Below, piece by piece: positions 26,562 through 34,999 of a DNA stretch of 64,000 bases. Position 1 is the stretch's first letter. Each line of letters begins with the position of its first letter. The translations under genes were made by a program, and so were the position numbers. The notes beneath the pieces are model-generated. The model ran no database searches and was not told where the DNA came from. It saw nothing but the letters and a program-made list of their open reading frames with translations. This DNA is from Desulfurivibrio sp044068625 (lineage in GTDB: Bacteria > Desulfobacterota > Desulfobulbia > Desulfobulbales > Desulfurivibrionaceae): positions 1 to 64,000 of the forward strand of contig NZ_JBIPKH010000010.1 in NCBI RefSeq assembly GCF_044068625.1, read 5' to 3'.

Positions 26562-27470
26562 TCAAAGAATGCCCCGCACCGAGATGGTAAACGGCCCCTC
26601 CGCTTCCTGGAAAAGCCCCAGCAGCTCCCGGTTCAACGGCAGAGTGTGACGCCAGCTGCTGCGGATCTGACCGTTTTTGGGGTCCACCAGCCGGCCATGC
26701 ACCATCAGGGTGCGGCGGGTGTTGGAATAGGTGCTGACCACCACGTAGTCAAGTTCCTGCTGATTGCTGGCCAGCTCGCCGATATTCCGGGAGAGAATAA
26801 ATTCTCCGGTTTGGGGGATGATATGGATCTCCCGGCCCAGACGCAGTTCAGTCACGGTCAGGCCGCGATCGGCCAGGTCGGTGAGGAGGTATTCGGCCAG
26901 CACCCGGCCGAATTCGCTCTCCCGCTTGAGATCGGAGAGGGGAACCGCCACCACCACCGCCAACCGGGGGGATAGACTCCCCCGCTCCCGCTCCCGCAGG
27001 TCGTAGTAAACCTTGCCCGCCACCTCCCGGGAAATTTCCGCCAACAGGGTTTCCAGGCCGGAAGCGCGAGCCCACCCCTCACCACCATCATCCCGTAAAA
27101 AACGGGGCGGATAGGGAAAGATCTCCTCGGCCCCAACCGCCGGGGCCACCCCCGAAGGCCGGGCCTCCAGCGCCGGAGCCCCCGAGGAAGAAAGGACCGG
27201 AAGGGGTGGCGGGGTCGCCGGCCCCACTTTGGCGGGGGGGCTCGGCGGGGCGACCGGGGCTTCGGAGGCAACGGCAGCGGGAGCGGCGGCCAGAACCTCC
27301 TTGGTCTGCGCCTCCTCCTGGACGGCCTCGACCACCGGGGCCGGCGGCTCTTTGCCGGCCGACCTGGTTCCGGCGCAGGCGCTCAGCAGGCCGACCAGCA
27401 ACAGCAGGCCCAGGCCGTAACAGCCCAACCGGAGCATCAATCCTCTTTTCATCTCTTTCCTCCCTGACAT
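26562..27470 (-). CDS. FlgO family outer-membrane lipoprotein
   Basis: 302 residues. Signal peptide with lipobox LLSAC (Cys about residue 32), a Pro/Ala-rich linker to about 110, then a FlgO-type domain: FGRVLAEYLLTDLADRGLTV, TGEFILSRNIGEL, DYVVVSTYSNTRRTLMVHG and ends with LPLNRELLGLF. In Vibrio FlgO is an outer-membrane lipoprotein supporting the flagellum. Three residues separate this gene from the upstream FlgO-like gene, so they are cotranscribed. Confidence 0.82.
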   Translation of the reverse strand: MSGRKEMKRGLMLRLGCYGLGLLLLVGLLSACAGTRSAGKEPPAPVVEAVQEEAQTKEVLAAAPAAVASEAPVAPPSPPAKVGPATPPPLPVLSSSGAPALEARPSGVAPAVGAEEIFPYPPRFLRDDGGEGWARASGLETLLAEISREVAGKVYYDLRERERGSLSPRLAVVVAVPLSDLKRESEFGRVLAEYLLTDLADRGLTVTELRLGREIHIIPQTGEFILSRNIGELASNQQELDYVVVSTYSNTRRTLMVHGRLVDPKNGQIRSSWRHTLPLNRELLGLFQEAEGPFTISVRGIL

Positions 27471-27477
27471 GCGATCA

Positions 27478-28230
27478 TTAAAGCTCCAGGCGCTTCATAT
27501 ACATCGGTTCGGCGGCCGGGGCCGGCCCGCTGACCGGGTCGGCCAAGAGGTCGTTCACCACGGCGGTCCGGGGAATAACAACGGTGGCGGCGGCCAGCAG
27601 CAGGGCGCTGCGGTTGTCGATAATCCGGGCGTTGACCATCACCTGCCCGGCGGTGATGGTATAGGTGCCGGTCAGCATGGCCCCGGCGGCAACCCGGTCC
27701 GCGATCTCCGCCGGATTACGGGAAAGGCCATACTCGCCCCCCCGCTCCTGGACCCGCACCTCTTTACTCTTGCGCAACTCCACCACCGGCACCTGCCGCC
27801 GCTGCAGTTCGTTCATCAACTGCTCGGCCAGATGGCGGCCGAAGGAGGTGGTCCGGGTAAGCTGCTTCTGGTCCACGAAGGAGAGGACGATCACCCCCTC
27901 CCGCAAGCCGCCAGCCACCTCTTCCCCTCCCCCCAGCCCGGCAAACAGCTCTTCGCCGATCAGACTGATCTGGCGAGCCAGCAGCAGGGCCTCGTTGACC
28001 ACCGGCCCGGCCTCCTCTTCCGGCAACAGTTGCGGGATTTGCGCCGTCGCCACCGACGGAGGAGTCGGCTCCGGCTCCGCCGGCTGCTGCTTGCTGAAGG
28101 GCCAGATAAAAGCCGCCGCCGACGGGGGAAAAAAACAACCGCCCGCCAGCAGGGCGGCAACCAGGGACCACGCCAGACCGCGCCCCAATATCCGGAGGCC
28201 ATGGCCTCCGCGTTCCCTATCCGTTCCCAT
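27478..28230 (-). CDS. FlgO family lipoprotein (first gene of operon)
   Basis: 250 residues from ATG 28230 (AAAGGA 6 bases upstream). Signal peptide with lipobox LLAGGC (Cys about residue 31), a Pro-rich linker, then a FlgO-like domain: FGRHLAEQLMNELQRRQV, EYGLSRNPAEIADRV, GTYTITAGQVMVNARIID. It is a paralogue of the next gene, with low similarity outside the core. The reading frame extends upstream to 28365, but that stretch holds the promoter and an operator-like dyad and is not coding. Confidence 0.82.
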   Translation of the reverse strand: MGTDRERGGHGLRILGRGLAWSLVAALLAGGCFFPPSAAAFIWPFSKQQPAEPEPTPPSVATAQIPQLLPEEEAGPVVNEALLLARQISLIGEELFAGLGGGEEVAGGLREGVIVLSFVDQKQLTRTTSFGRHLAEQLMNELQRRQVPVVELRKSKEVRVQERGGEYGLSRNPAEIADRVAAGAMLTGTYTITAGQVMVNARIIDNRSALLLAAATVVIPRTAVVNDLLADPVSGPAPAAEPMYMKRLEL

Positions 28231-28294
28231 CGCGATCCTTTCCTCGGCTGGATAAACCAACGACCGCCCGCCCTGCAACGGGGCCGGGGCGGCT

Positions 28295-28333
28295 CCATTA
28301 TTCTCCCGGACCAACCCCGTCAAACGGGGTTGG
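28295..28333 (-). promoter_or_regulatory. Promoter and operator-like dyad of FlgO-like operon
   Basis: Minus-strand TTGACG (28323-28318), a 17-base spacer and TAATGG (28300-28295). A perfect dyad with 10-bp arms CCAACCCCGT and ACGGGGTTGG around CAA (28311-28333) covers the -35 hexamer. The dyad has no T-run, so an operator is more likely than a terminator. Confidence 0.5.
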
Positions 28334-28384
28334 CCGGCCAGATCCCATACTCCGGTCTGTCTCAATCATCGGTCGTCGGCCTGA

Positions 28385-28398
28385 TTTTCTTAAGAAAA
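28385..28398. other. Perfect 14-bp palindrome TTTTCTTAAGAAAA
   Basis: Located 10 bases downstream of the nitrilase stop and upstream of the FlgO-like promoter. It is AT-rich, unlike its surroundings. It could be a second operator or part of a transcript end; nothing in the sequence decides. Confidence 0.35.
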
Positions 28399-28407
28399 AA
28401 GGTGAAG

Positions 28408-29205
28408 TCACCGGCGGCGGGTTCGGAAAAGCCGGCGGGCCTCGACCAGCCTGGCAAAGTCCAGGGGGGCGACCAGGCTCTCCTCCCCCGGGCCGGCCTC
28501 GGCCAGAATAACGCCATCGGGGGCGATGATCAGAGAGCTGCCGGCAAAATCGGTGCCCCCCACCAGACCACAGGTGTTGCAGGCCACCACGAAAACCTGA
28601 TTCTCGATGGCCCGGGCTTGCAGGAGAATCCGCCAATGTTCCCGGCGGGCCGCGGGCCACTGGGCCGCGACCACCAGCAGCTCGGCGCCCTGGTCCACCT
28701 GACCGCCGGCCAGCTCGGGAAAACGCAAGTCGAAGCAGACCAGGGCGGCCAGCGGCCCCCAGGGGGCGGCCAGGGGGGAAGCCACCGGCCCCGGCCGAAA
28801 GTAACGCTCCTCCTCCATGGGGGCGAAAAGGCGCTGTTTGCGGTAAGGGCCCACCACTCCGGCGGGGGTCACCAGGTAGAGGCTGTTGTAAAAATCTTTT
28901 TCCCGGCCCCTGGCCACCGCTTCGGGCAGGCTGCCGGCCAGGCAGACTTGATAACGGCGGGCTTCCTCCTCCAGGGCCGCCAGCAGCCCCGGGGTGAGGG
29001 CCGCCTGCTCCTTAAGGCGCTCATAGGCAAAACCGCCGCCCCACAGTTCCGGCAGCACCACCAGGGCGGAAGCGGCCGGGGCCAGCTCGGCCAGCCGCCG
29101 CCGCACCACGGCCAGATTGGCCTCCGGGTCGCCAAACCGCACCGAAAACTGCAGACAAACCGCCTGGGCCGGCCAGGCGGCGGGGCTTGGTTCACTTATG
29201 GCCAT
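28408..29205 (-). CDS. Carbon-nitrogen hydrolase (nitrilase superfamily)
   Basis: 265 residues with the Glu-Lys-Cys triad: Glu in LPELWGGGF, Lys in PYRKQRLF and Cys in LVCFDLRFPE. The motif spacing is like omega-amidase/YafV-type enzymes that hydrolyse alpha-ketoglutaramate or ketosuccinamate; the substrate is inferred. ATG at 29205 follows AAGGAGG by 8 bases; the upstream in-frame stretch to 29343 is promoter sequence. Divergent from the RACo-like gene. Confidence 0.9.
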   Translation of the reverse strand: MAISEPSPAAWPAQAVCLQFSVRFGDPEANLAVVRRRLAELAPAASALVVLPELWGGGFAYERLKEQAALTPGLLAALEEEARRYQVCLAGSLPEAVARGREKDFYNSLYLVTPAGVVGPYRKQRLFAPMEEERYFRPGPVASPLAAPWGPLAALVCFDLRFPELAGGQVDQGAELLVVAAQWPAARREHWRILLQARAIENQVFVVACNTCGLVGGTDFAGSSLIIAPDGVILAEAGPGEESLVAPLDFARLVEARRLFRTRRR

Positions 29206-29250
29206 CAGATTATCCTCCTTACTGGTTTTAATCCTCTCCCCCACCTCCCC

Positions 29251-29280
29251 AGCATAACCAGCGGGGATCACGCCGGGCAA
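29251..29280 (-). promoter_or_regulatory. Promoter of nitrilase-family gene
   Basis: Minus-strand TTGCCC (29280-29275), 18-base spacer, TATGCT (29256-29251), about 45 bases before the ATG. Confidence 0.4.
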
Positions 29281-29305
29281 GCGCTTTCCGTCCCCCTCTC
29301 CACCC

Positions 29306-29333
29306 TTGACAGCGCCGGGAATCCTGCTATTTT
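29306..29333 (+). promoter_or_regulatory. Promoter of RACo-like gene; leaderless start predicted
   Basis: TTGACA at 29306-29311, 16-base spacer, TATTTT at 29328-29333. The expected transcription start is at about 29340, two bases before the ATG, and no Shine-Dalgarno sequence is present. Confidence 0.6.
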
Positions 29334-29341
29334 GCTCAACC

Positions 29342-31264
29342 ATGAAAACGATAAAATTTCTACCGGATCAGGTCTCCATCGAGGTTGAAGAGGGAGAAAA
29401 TCTGCTGGCCGCCGCCGCCAAGGCCGGGGTCTATATCAACGCCTATTGCGGCGGGGACGGGGTTTGCGGTAAATGCAAGGTCCAGATCGAGTCCGGCGAG
29501 GTGGTCTCCGGCAAGGCCCGGCTCAAGGACAAAGAGTACGCCGCCGGAATCCGGCTGGCCTGCCAGAGCAGCGTCAAGGGCGATCTTACCGTCCGGATTC
29601 CCGAAACCACCGGCAAGGACGGCAAGGCGCTGAAGCGCAAGCCGGTGACCACCCGGGCGATCTCGGCCCGCTCCCTGGACGACCTGATCGGCACCTGGCA
29701 GGTGGACCCGCCGGTGGAAAAACGCTTTTTAAAACTCGATCCTCCCGGCATGGAGGATAACATTCCCGACCTCCAGCGGCTGATGCGGGCCATCCGCCAG
29801 CGCTGCCACGACTGCAAGGACCCCACCTACGATCACCCCGAGTTGCTGATGGAGCTGCCCTTTACCCTGCGGGAGGCCAACTGGGAGATCACCGTGATCC
29901 TGCTCAAGGGTCGCCGGGCCGAGGAGCCCGATCGGATCATCGCGGTGGAGCCGGGCAACACCACCGACAAGCTTTACGGCCTGGCGGTGGATATCGGCAC
30001 CACCACGGTCTGCGGCGTGCTGATCGACCTGGGCAACGGCAAGGTGATCGCCGAGGCTTCGGCCTACAACGATCAGATCGCCTACGGGGAGGACGTGATC
30101 TCCCGGATCGTCTATTCCCAGCGGCCCGGCGGGCTGCGCATCCTCCAGGACAAGGTGGTGCGGACCATCAACACCATCATCGAAACCGTCTGCAAAACGG
30201 TAATCATCAACCCCAGCGACATCAGCTACATCATGGCGGCGGGTAACACCATCATGAGCCACCTGCTGCTGGGACTCAACCCCAAATTTATCCGGGAGTC
30301 CCCCTACGTCCCCACCTGCAGCCAGTTCCCCCTGACCCGGGCCGCCCAGCTGGGGATCCAGGCCCACCCTTCGGTCCGGCTCTTTCTCTATCCGGCGGTG
30401 GCCAGCTACGTGGGCGGCGACATCATCGCCGGGGTGCATGCCTGCCGGATGTACAAGAGTCCCGAGCTGACCCTGTTCATCGATATCGGCACCAACGGCG
30501 AGATCGTGGTGGGCAACGAGGAGTGGATGGTCTGCGCCGCCTGCTCGGCCGGCCCCGCCTTCGAGGGTGGCGGCATTCGCCACGGGATGCGGGCCAACTC
30601 CGGGGCCATCGAGAACTTCCATATCCACCCCCAGACCCTGGAGCCGATGATCATCACCATCGACCGGATCAAGCCTTGCGGCATCTGCGGTTCCGGCCTG
30701 ATCTCCATCGTTTCCGAGTTGCTGGAGGCCAGGGTGATCGACCAGCAGGGCAAGTTCAAGCGCCAGCTCGAACACCCCCGCATCCGGGAGGGGGAGGATG
30801 GCTGGGAGTATGTGCTGGCCTGGGGTAAAGACGCCCTGATGGGTGAAGATATCGTGATCACCGAGGTGGATCTGGACAACCTGATCCGGGCCAAGGGAGC
30901 GATGTACGCCGGTTATCTGACCCTGCTGGAGTCGGTGGGAATGACCTTTACCGACCTGGAGCGGGTGATTCTGGCCGGCAACTTCGGGGCCTATATCGAC
31001 CTGGAACGGGCGATCAGCATCGGGCTGCTGCCCGATATCCAGCGGGAACGCTTCTACTACCTGGGCAACGCCTCGATGCTGGGCTGCCGGATCAGCCTCA
31101 CCGACAACGCCCGTTTCCGGGAGCGGATGCAGGTAAGTTCGCTGATCACCAACCTGGAGCTGGCGGAAAACGCCCGTTTCATGGACCATTACATGGCCGC
31201 CCTCTTCCTGCCCCACACCGACATGAGCCTCTTTCCCACCGTAAAGGAAAAGCTGGCCGGATAG
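29342..31264 (+). CDS. RACo-like corrinoid activation protein (2Fe-2S ferredoxin + ASKHA)
   Basis: 640 residues. About 1-95 are a [2Fe-2S] ferredoxin domain with CGGDGVCGKCKV and a later Cys in LACQSSV. About 215-640 are a DUF4445/ASKHA domain with phosphate-binding turns VDIGTTTVCG and DIGTNGEIVVG and ACSAGPAFEGGG. Such proteins reductively activate Co(II) corrinoids using ATP in the acetyl-CoA pathway or O-demethylation. The window also encodes AcsE (37298) and a DUF3786 Fe-S protein, consistent with this role, though no corrinoid protein itself is present. The ATG lacks a ribosome site. Confidence 0.9.
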   Translation: MKTIKFLPDQVSIEVEEGENLLAAAAKAGVYINAYCGGDGVCGKCKVQIESGEVVSGKARLKDKEYAAGIRLACQSSVKGDLTVRIPETTGKDGKALKRKPVTTRAISARSLDDLIGTWQVDPPVEKRFLKLDPPGMEDNIPDLQRLMRAIRQRCHDCKDPTYDHPELLMELPFTLREANWEITVILLKGRRAEEPDRIIAVEPGNTTDKLYGLAVDIGTTTVCGVLIDLGNGKVIAEASAYNDQIAYGEDVISRIVYSQRPGGLRILQDKVVRTINTIIETVCKTVIINPSDISYIMAAGNTIMSHLLLGLNPKFIRESPYVPTCSQFPLTRAAQLGIQAHPSVRLFLYPAVASYVGGDIIAGVHACRMYKSPELTLFIDIGTNGEIVVGNEEWMVCAACSAGPAFEGGGIRHGMRANSGAIENFHIHPQTLEPMIITIDRIKPCGICGSGLISIVSELLEARVIDQQGKFKRQLEHPRIREGEDGWEYVLAWGKDALMGEDIVITEVDLDNLIRAKGAMYAGYLTLLESVGMTFTDLERVILAGNFGAYIDLERAISIGLLPDIQRERFYYLGNASMLGCRISLTDNARFRERMQVSSLITNLELAENARFMDHYMAALFLPHTDMSLFPTVKEKLAG

Positions 31265-31280
31265 CCGGCCGTCCGGCCGG
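31265..31280. other. GC hairpin abutting ATGG repeat
   Basis: CCGGCC and GGCCGG around GTCC form a 6-bp stem directly between the RACo-like stop codon and the ATGG tandem repeat. Confidence 0.5.
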
Positions 31281-31304
31281 ATGGATGGATGGATGGATGG
31301 ATGG
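31281..31304 (+). repeat. Tetranucleotide tandem repeat (ATGG)6
   Basis: Six exact ATGG units. Each unit carries an ATG, giving two possible starts in every frame; those at 31289 and 31301 are in frame with the glycosyltransferase. Such repeats at gene starts can change length by replication slippage. Confidence 0.9.
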
Positions 31305-32113
31305 AAATCGAGTTCGACATCTCCTTCTGCCTCAGCGGCCCCCTGGAACTCGAGAAGCTGCGCGGCTTTCTGGAGGCGGTCGAGCAGCATTCCGGGCCGG
31401 TGGCCTACGAAGTGCTGGTGGCGGGCAGCCCCGTCAATCCCGCCTCCCCCCTTTGCCGCGACCTGCGGCTCGATTTTCCCCAGTTGGTTTTGCTTGAACC
31501 CGACCAGGAGCAACCGGGCGCGAGCAGCTGGGGACGGCGGCTCAACCCCGCCCTGACCCGAGCCCAGGGGCGTTACCTGGCCCCCTGGTCCAGCCGGGTC
31601 CACCCCCTGGCCGGCTGCCTGCAAACCCTGGTCGAATTCCTCGACGAAGAGACCGAAACCGCCTTGGCCGCCCCCCGGTTGGTGGACCGGGCCGGCCATC
31701 CGCTCCCCTCGGCCCGCCGCCTGCCCGGCCTGACCACCATCCTGCTGCTCCACACCCTGCTGGGGCAAAGCGGCCTGGGCGGCCCCATCCTCAAGCGGCA
31801 CTGTTATGCCGATCAGCCGCCGGTACTAAACCAGGCTCCCCGGGAGTTTCTCAGCGGCCGGGCCCTGTTGATCCGCCGGGCGGCCTGGGAGGAGGTCGGT
31901 TTTTTCGACGAGGGCTTCCACACCCTCTACGCCGATGCCGACTACTGTCGCCGAGCCCTGGGCCTGGGCTGGCACTGCCACTACCTGGCCGGAGCGGTGG
32001 CCCGGGAGGGTGAACCGGAACGCCACCGCCCCGACTATCTGCTGACCCGACCCCAACCGGGCCACCTGGCCGACGCCACCCGTCTGCTGCTCAAAAAATG
32101 GTGGCGCCTGTGA
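31289..32113 (+). CDS. Glycosyltransferase family 2-like protein
   Basis: 274 residues from ATG 31289 (270 from 31301). Parts of a GT2 fold are visible: N-terminal beta strand (EIEFDISFCLSGP), RAQGRYLAPWSSRV where the DXD region would be (here no clear DxD), LSGRALLIRRAAWEEVGFFDEGFHTLYADADYCRRAL, a pattern typical of rhamnosyl-like GT2 enzymes. No strong ribosome site precedes the start, which lies inside the ATGG repeat. The weakly conserved metal motif leaves activity in doubt. It overlaps the SprT-DUF2786 gene by 16 bases. Confidence 0.75.
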   Translation: MDGWMEIEFDISFCLSGPLELEKLRGFLEAVEQHSGPVAYEVLVAGSPVNPASPLCRDLRLDFPQLVLLEPDQEQPGASSWGRRLNPALTRAQGRYLAPWSSRVHPLAGCLQTLVEFLDEETETALAAPRLVDRAGHPLPSARRLPGLTTILLLHTLLGQSGLGGPILKRHCYADQPPVLNQAPREFLSGRALLIRRAAWEEVGFFDEGFHTLYADADYCRRALGLGWHCHYLAGAVAREGEPERHRPDYLLTRPQPGHLADATRLLLKKWWRL

Positions 32114-33249
32114 ACCGGGAAGCGACCTTCCTGCTCCAGGCCTGGCAGCGGCAACTGGTCCGGGAGCATCAAAACCTTTGCCATTACTACCGGATCGCCC
32201 TGCCGACCCCGCTGTTTGAGATCGGCCACGGCAACAGCCGGGCCGGCTCCTGGAGGCCGGATCCGGAACCGGGCATCATCACCATCGCCGCGAACCTGAT
32301 CCGGGAGCAAAGCTGGGATCTGGTCCTGGAGGTCCTCAAGCACGAGATCTGCCACCAGTACGTCTCCCACTATTTTCCCACCCCCCAGGAAGCGCCCCAT
32401 GGCCCCAACTTTCAACGGGCCTGCCAGCTCCTGGGGGTCCACCCCGCCCTGCGCCGGGCCCAGGGGGAGCTGCCGCCGCCGACCGCCGCCACCAGCCCGG
32501 CCCCGCCGATCACGGTCCGAGTGGAAAAATTACTGGCCCTGGCCGCCAGCGCCAACGAACATGAAGCCGCCCTGGCCATGGCCAAGGCCGGGGAGCTGAT
32601 GCGCAAACACAACCTGCAACGGCTGAGCCCCGCGGCCGACCCGCCCCCCCTCGACCACTACGACTACCTGGTGATCGACAGCGGCCGGCAGCGGCGGGCG
32701 GCCCACCACAACCATCTGGCCGCCATCCTGAGCGATTTTTTCTACGTTAAAACGGTAAGCTATCAGCTATATCAGCCGACTGCCGACCGCCAGCACCGGG
32801 TCCTGGAACTGCTGGGGAGTAAAGAGAATCTGGTGGTGGCCGAACATGTGTACCACTTCCTGGAAAAACAACTGGAGCGGCTGTGGGCCGATTTCCGGCA
32901 AACCAACCCTGGGCGGGTGAGCGGCCGGGAAAGGAACTCCTACTACCTGGGAATCCTCAACGGACTGCGGGAAAAGCTGCGGGGGCAAGAGCAGGGGGCG
33001 GCCAAGCAAACCCGCACCACCGGAGCAGGGGCAGCCGCCCCCCCGACCTGCAGTCAACTGATCTGCGCCGCCGATGGCGGGCTGCGGCGGTTTCACGATC
33101 AGCGTTATCCCCGGCTGCGCCGCTCCCGCGGAAGGGGGGTCCGCCTTTACGACAGCAGCTACCGGGCCGGCAAAGAGGAGGGACGCCGCCTCACCATCCA
33201 CCAGGTGGTCCGGCAGCCGCCCAGCAACCGGGGCCGGTTGCTGGGCTGA
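32098..33249 (+). CDS. SprT-like metalloprotease domain fused to DUF2786
   Basis: 383 residues. The N-terminal about 125 residues are SprT-like with the zinc motif HEICH (LKHEICHQYVSHYF) and a later His in APHGPNF. Residues about 140-180 are DUF2786 (VEKLLALAASANEHEAALAMAK...LMRKHNL split here), followed by a DUF7168-like part and a basic C-terminus. SprT proteins cut DNA-protein crosslinks in eukaryotes; the bacterial role is unknown. Start at ATG 32098 or GTG 32110 (overlapping the previous stop). Unlike most SprT proteins it carries the extra DUF2786 segment. Confidence 0.78.
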   Translation: MVAPVNREATFLLQAWQRQLVREHQNLCHYYRIALPTPLFEIGHGNSRAGSWRPDPEPGIITIAANLIREQSWDLVLEVLKHEICHQYVSHYFPTPQEAPHGPNFQRACQLLGVHPALRRAQGELPPPTAATSPAPPITVRVEKLLALAASANEHEAALAMAKAGELMRKHNLQRLSPAADPPPLDHYDYLVIDSGRQRRAAHHNHLAAILSDFFYVKTVSYQLYQPTADRQHRVLELLGSKENLVVAEHVYHFLEKQLERLWADFRQTNPGRVSGRERNSYYLGILNGLREKLRGQEQGAAKQTRTTGAGAAAPPTCSQLICAADGGLRRFHDQRYPRLRRSRGRGVRLYDSSYRAGKEEGRRLTIHQVVRQPPSNRGRLLG

Positions 33250-33258
33250 GGGCGGGAT

Positions 33259-34065
33259 TTATCCCGGGTGGCAGAGGCACTGCAGAATTTTTTCACACAT
33301 CTCGGCCACGCCGCTGGCCAGAAAGTGCAGCATCTCCGGGGTGGCGTTCCGCTCGGCGCTGCGATCGAAGGTGATCCGCAGGGTGGAATCCAGCCCATCC
33401 TCCGGCGGCTGGTAGGCCAAACGGAAAGGGACCCGGGGCAGGGGGCGTAAAAGCGCGACCCGCTCCCCGCCGGGTTCTCCCTGCACCTCCGCCTTGAACA
33501 TCCCCAGCAGTTCAAAAAAATCCTCGCCAAAGCGATCGGCCAACTGCCGGAGCGGCTCTTCGCAGCGCTTGGCAAACAGCGGCGCCACCGCCGCCCCCTG
33601 GGCCAGTTCCGCCATGGGCAGCCACTCTCCCCGCTCCGCCGCTCCCTGGCAGACCAGCAGATAACGCAGCAGGGGCAACTGAACCCAGGGATTGACGTGG
33701 CACTCCGAGCTGAGCCGGCCGGCCGGGTCAATGACGAAATCCTTGCCCAGACAGGAGATCACCAGGCTCTCCCCCCGCAAAACCGCGCCAAGACGGGGGG
33801 CCAGGGCGGCGAAATCCAGCTTGGCCACCTGCTCGCGCAGCTCCCCGATCCGGTCCGCCTGCTCATCGGCCAGACTGCGGCGGGGGCAAAACTCCGCCTC
33901 CAGGCGGGCCAGCACCGCCGGTTCCAGCCGGGGGCAGGCGGTCAGCCGTTTTTCGCCGGCAATAACCGCGGCGGCAAAGGCCATGCAGGAGGGCAGATAG
34001 CATTGCCGGCAGTTATCCCCCGGCAACAGCTTGTACAGTTGTAGGGGATTGTTGTTGATCTTCAT
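33259..34065 (-). CDS. Fe-S protein with DUF3786 domain
   Basis: 268 residues. N-terminal four-cysteine motif CRQCYLPSCMAF followed by a fourth Cys about 17 residues on (TACPRL) matches the [4Fe-4S] module found in corrinoid Fe-S proteins and related proteins; the rest is a DUF3786-type domain (WVQLPLLRYLLVC). Family members sit beside corrinoid or acetyl-CoA pathway genes in anaerobes. Function unknown; context with RACo-like and acsE supports one-carbon metabolism. It is convergent with the SprT gene and divergent from the DNA glycosylase. Confidence 0.8.
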   Translation of the reverse strand: MKINNNPLQLYKLLPGDNCRQCYLPSCMAFAAAVIAGEKRLTACPRLEPAVLARLEAEFCPRRSLADEQADRIGELREQVAKLDFAALAPRLGAVLRGESLVISCLGKDFVIDPAGRLSSECHVNPWVQLPLLRYLLVCQGAAERGEWLPMAELAQGAAVAPLFAKRCEEPLRQLADRFGEDFFELLGMFKAEVQGEPGGERVALLRPLPRVPFRLAYQPPEDGLDSTLRITFDRSAERNATPEMLHFLASGVAEMCEKILQCLCHPG

Positions 34066-34171
34066 CTTCTCATGATAACCGATGGGCCAGGCCGGCGCCA
34101 GTCGCGGCTTTTCCCTTTACCATCCCCTCCACCCCCGGTAGGGTTAAGGGGTAACCTTGGGAGGAGCGGGG

Positions 34172-34885
34172 ATGCGGGTGTGGGATCTTGATCCGGGATA
34201 TCTCAATCGGGCCAGTCTGCTGGGGGAGCATCGGGAGCTGCACGGCATTGTCGCCATTCTCAGAGATGGCAAAACGGGCTATTCCCGGCATCCGGAAACC
34301 CTGCGCTGGCGGGGGCATGGCTGGGCCCTGAGCCAGCGCCACCGCCTGCTGGCGGCGGAGATGGCCCTGCGCGGTTACGTGGACCGCTCCCCGGTACGGC
34401 TGCGGGCCAACCCCCGGCAGTGGCCGGAAATTTTTCTCAATCCTCCCGGGGAACAGTTGCTGCTGCTGGCGGGCAAATACCGGGATCGCCCCCCCGGCCG
34501 CATCCCCCTGCCCCGCAACAGCCAGCAGCTCTGGGCCCAGCACAAATATTCGGTGCTGGCCCGGGATCCCGCGGCCTACCGCCAGATCGGCCGCGAGCTG
34601 GCGGTGGGCCACGGTGACCAGGACTGCGAGGAGCTGGCCCTCCGCCTGGTTCAGCTGCTGCGCCGCCCCCCCGAACCGGGGCATCTGCGCAACGCGATTC
34701 AGCATATGTGGGGTTATGTGGCCGCCTGCTCCCGGCTCTCGGGCTCCGGGATCAATCACCTCGCCCCGTCAACCCTGTTGCGGGAGATCCAGCACCTGGC
34801 CCTGGCCCACCGGATCACCTATCTAATCGAATCCACGGCCCTGGGCGAACTGGCGGCCTGGCCGGACCGGCAACCCCGGCAATAA
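34172..34885 (+). CDS. Pyrimidine dimer DNA glycosylase-like with DUF1722
   Basis: 237 residues from ATG 34172 (GGGAGGAG upstream). Residues 1-75 resemble T4 endonuclease V (MRVWDLDPGYLNR, then LLGEHRELHGIV with the Glu that corresponds to the catalytic Glu, and a basic HRLLAAEM helix). The remainder is DUF1722-like (LWAQHKYSVLARDPAAYRQIG), a domain also found beside photolyases. It probably repairs UV dimers or related lesions; catalytic residues were not compared in detail. Confidence 0.75.
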   Translation: MRVWDLDPGYLNRASLLGEHRELHGIVAILRDGKTGYSRHPETLRWRGHGWALSQRHRLLAAEMALRGYVDRSPVRLRANPRQWPEIFLNPPGEQLLLLAGKYRDRPPGRIPLPRNSQQLWAQHKYSVLARDPAAYRQIGRELAVGHGDQDCEELALRLVQLLRRPPEPGHLRNAIQHMWGYVAACSRLSGSGINHLAPSTLLREIQHLALAHRITYLIESTALGELAAWPDRQPRQ

Positions 34886-34940
34886 GCGGCTTTCCCGGGA
34901 GGCGCCGCGCCCCTGTTCTGTTTCCCCGGCCGCGCTTTTG

Positions 34941-34949
34941 TGCTATACT
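34941..34949 (+). promoter_or_regulatory. Extended -10 promoter of DUF1538-PII operon
   Basis: TG-C-TATACT forms an extended -10 with no clear -35, about 50 bases before the GTG start. Confidence 0.5.
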
Positions 34950-34999
34950 CGCCGGGAATTGTCCCATAAAACACTTTTCATTGCCGAGGCGGAAGAGCC

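Noticed and set aside
31281..31304. CRISPR-like repeat
   Set aside because: It is a simple 4-base tandem repeat without spacers.
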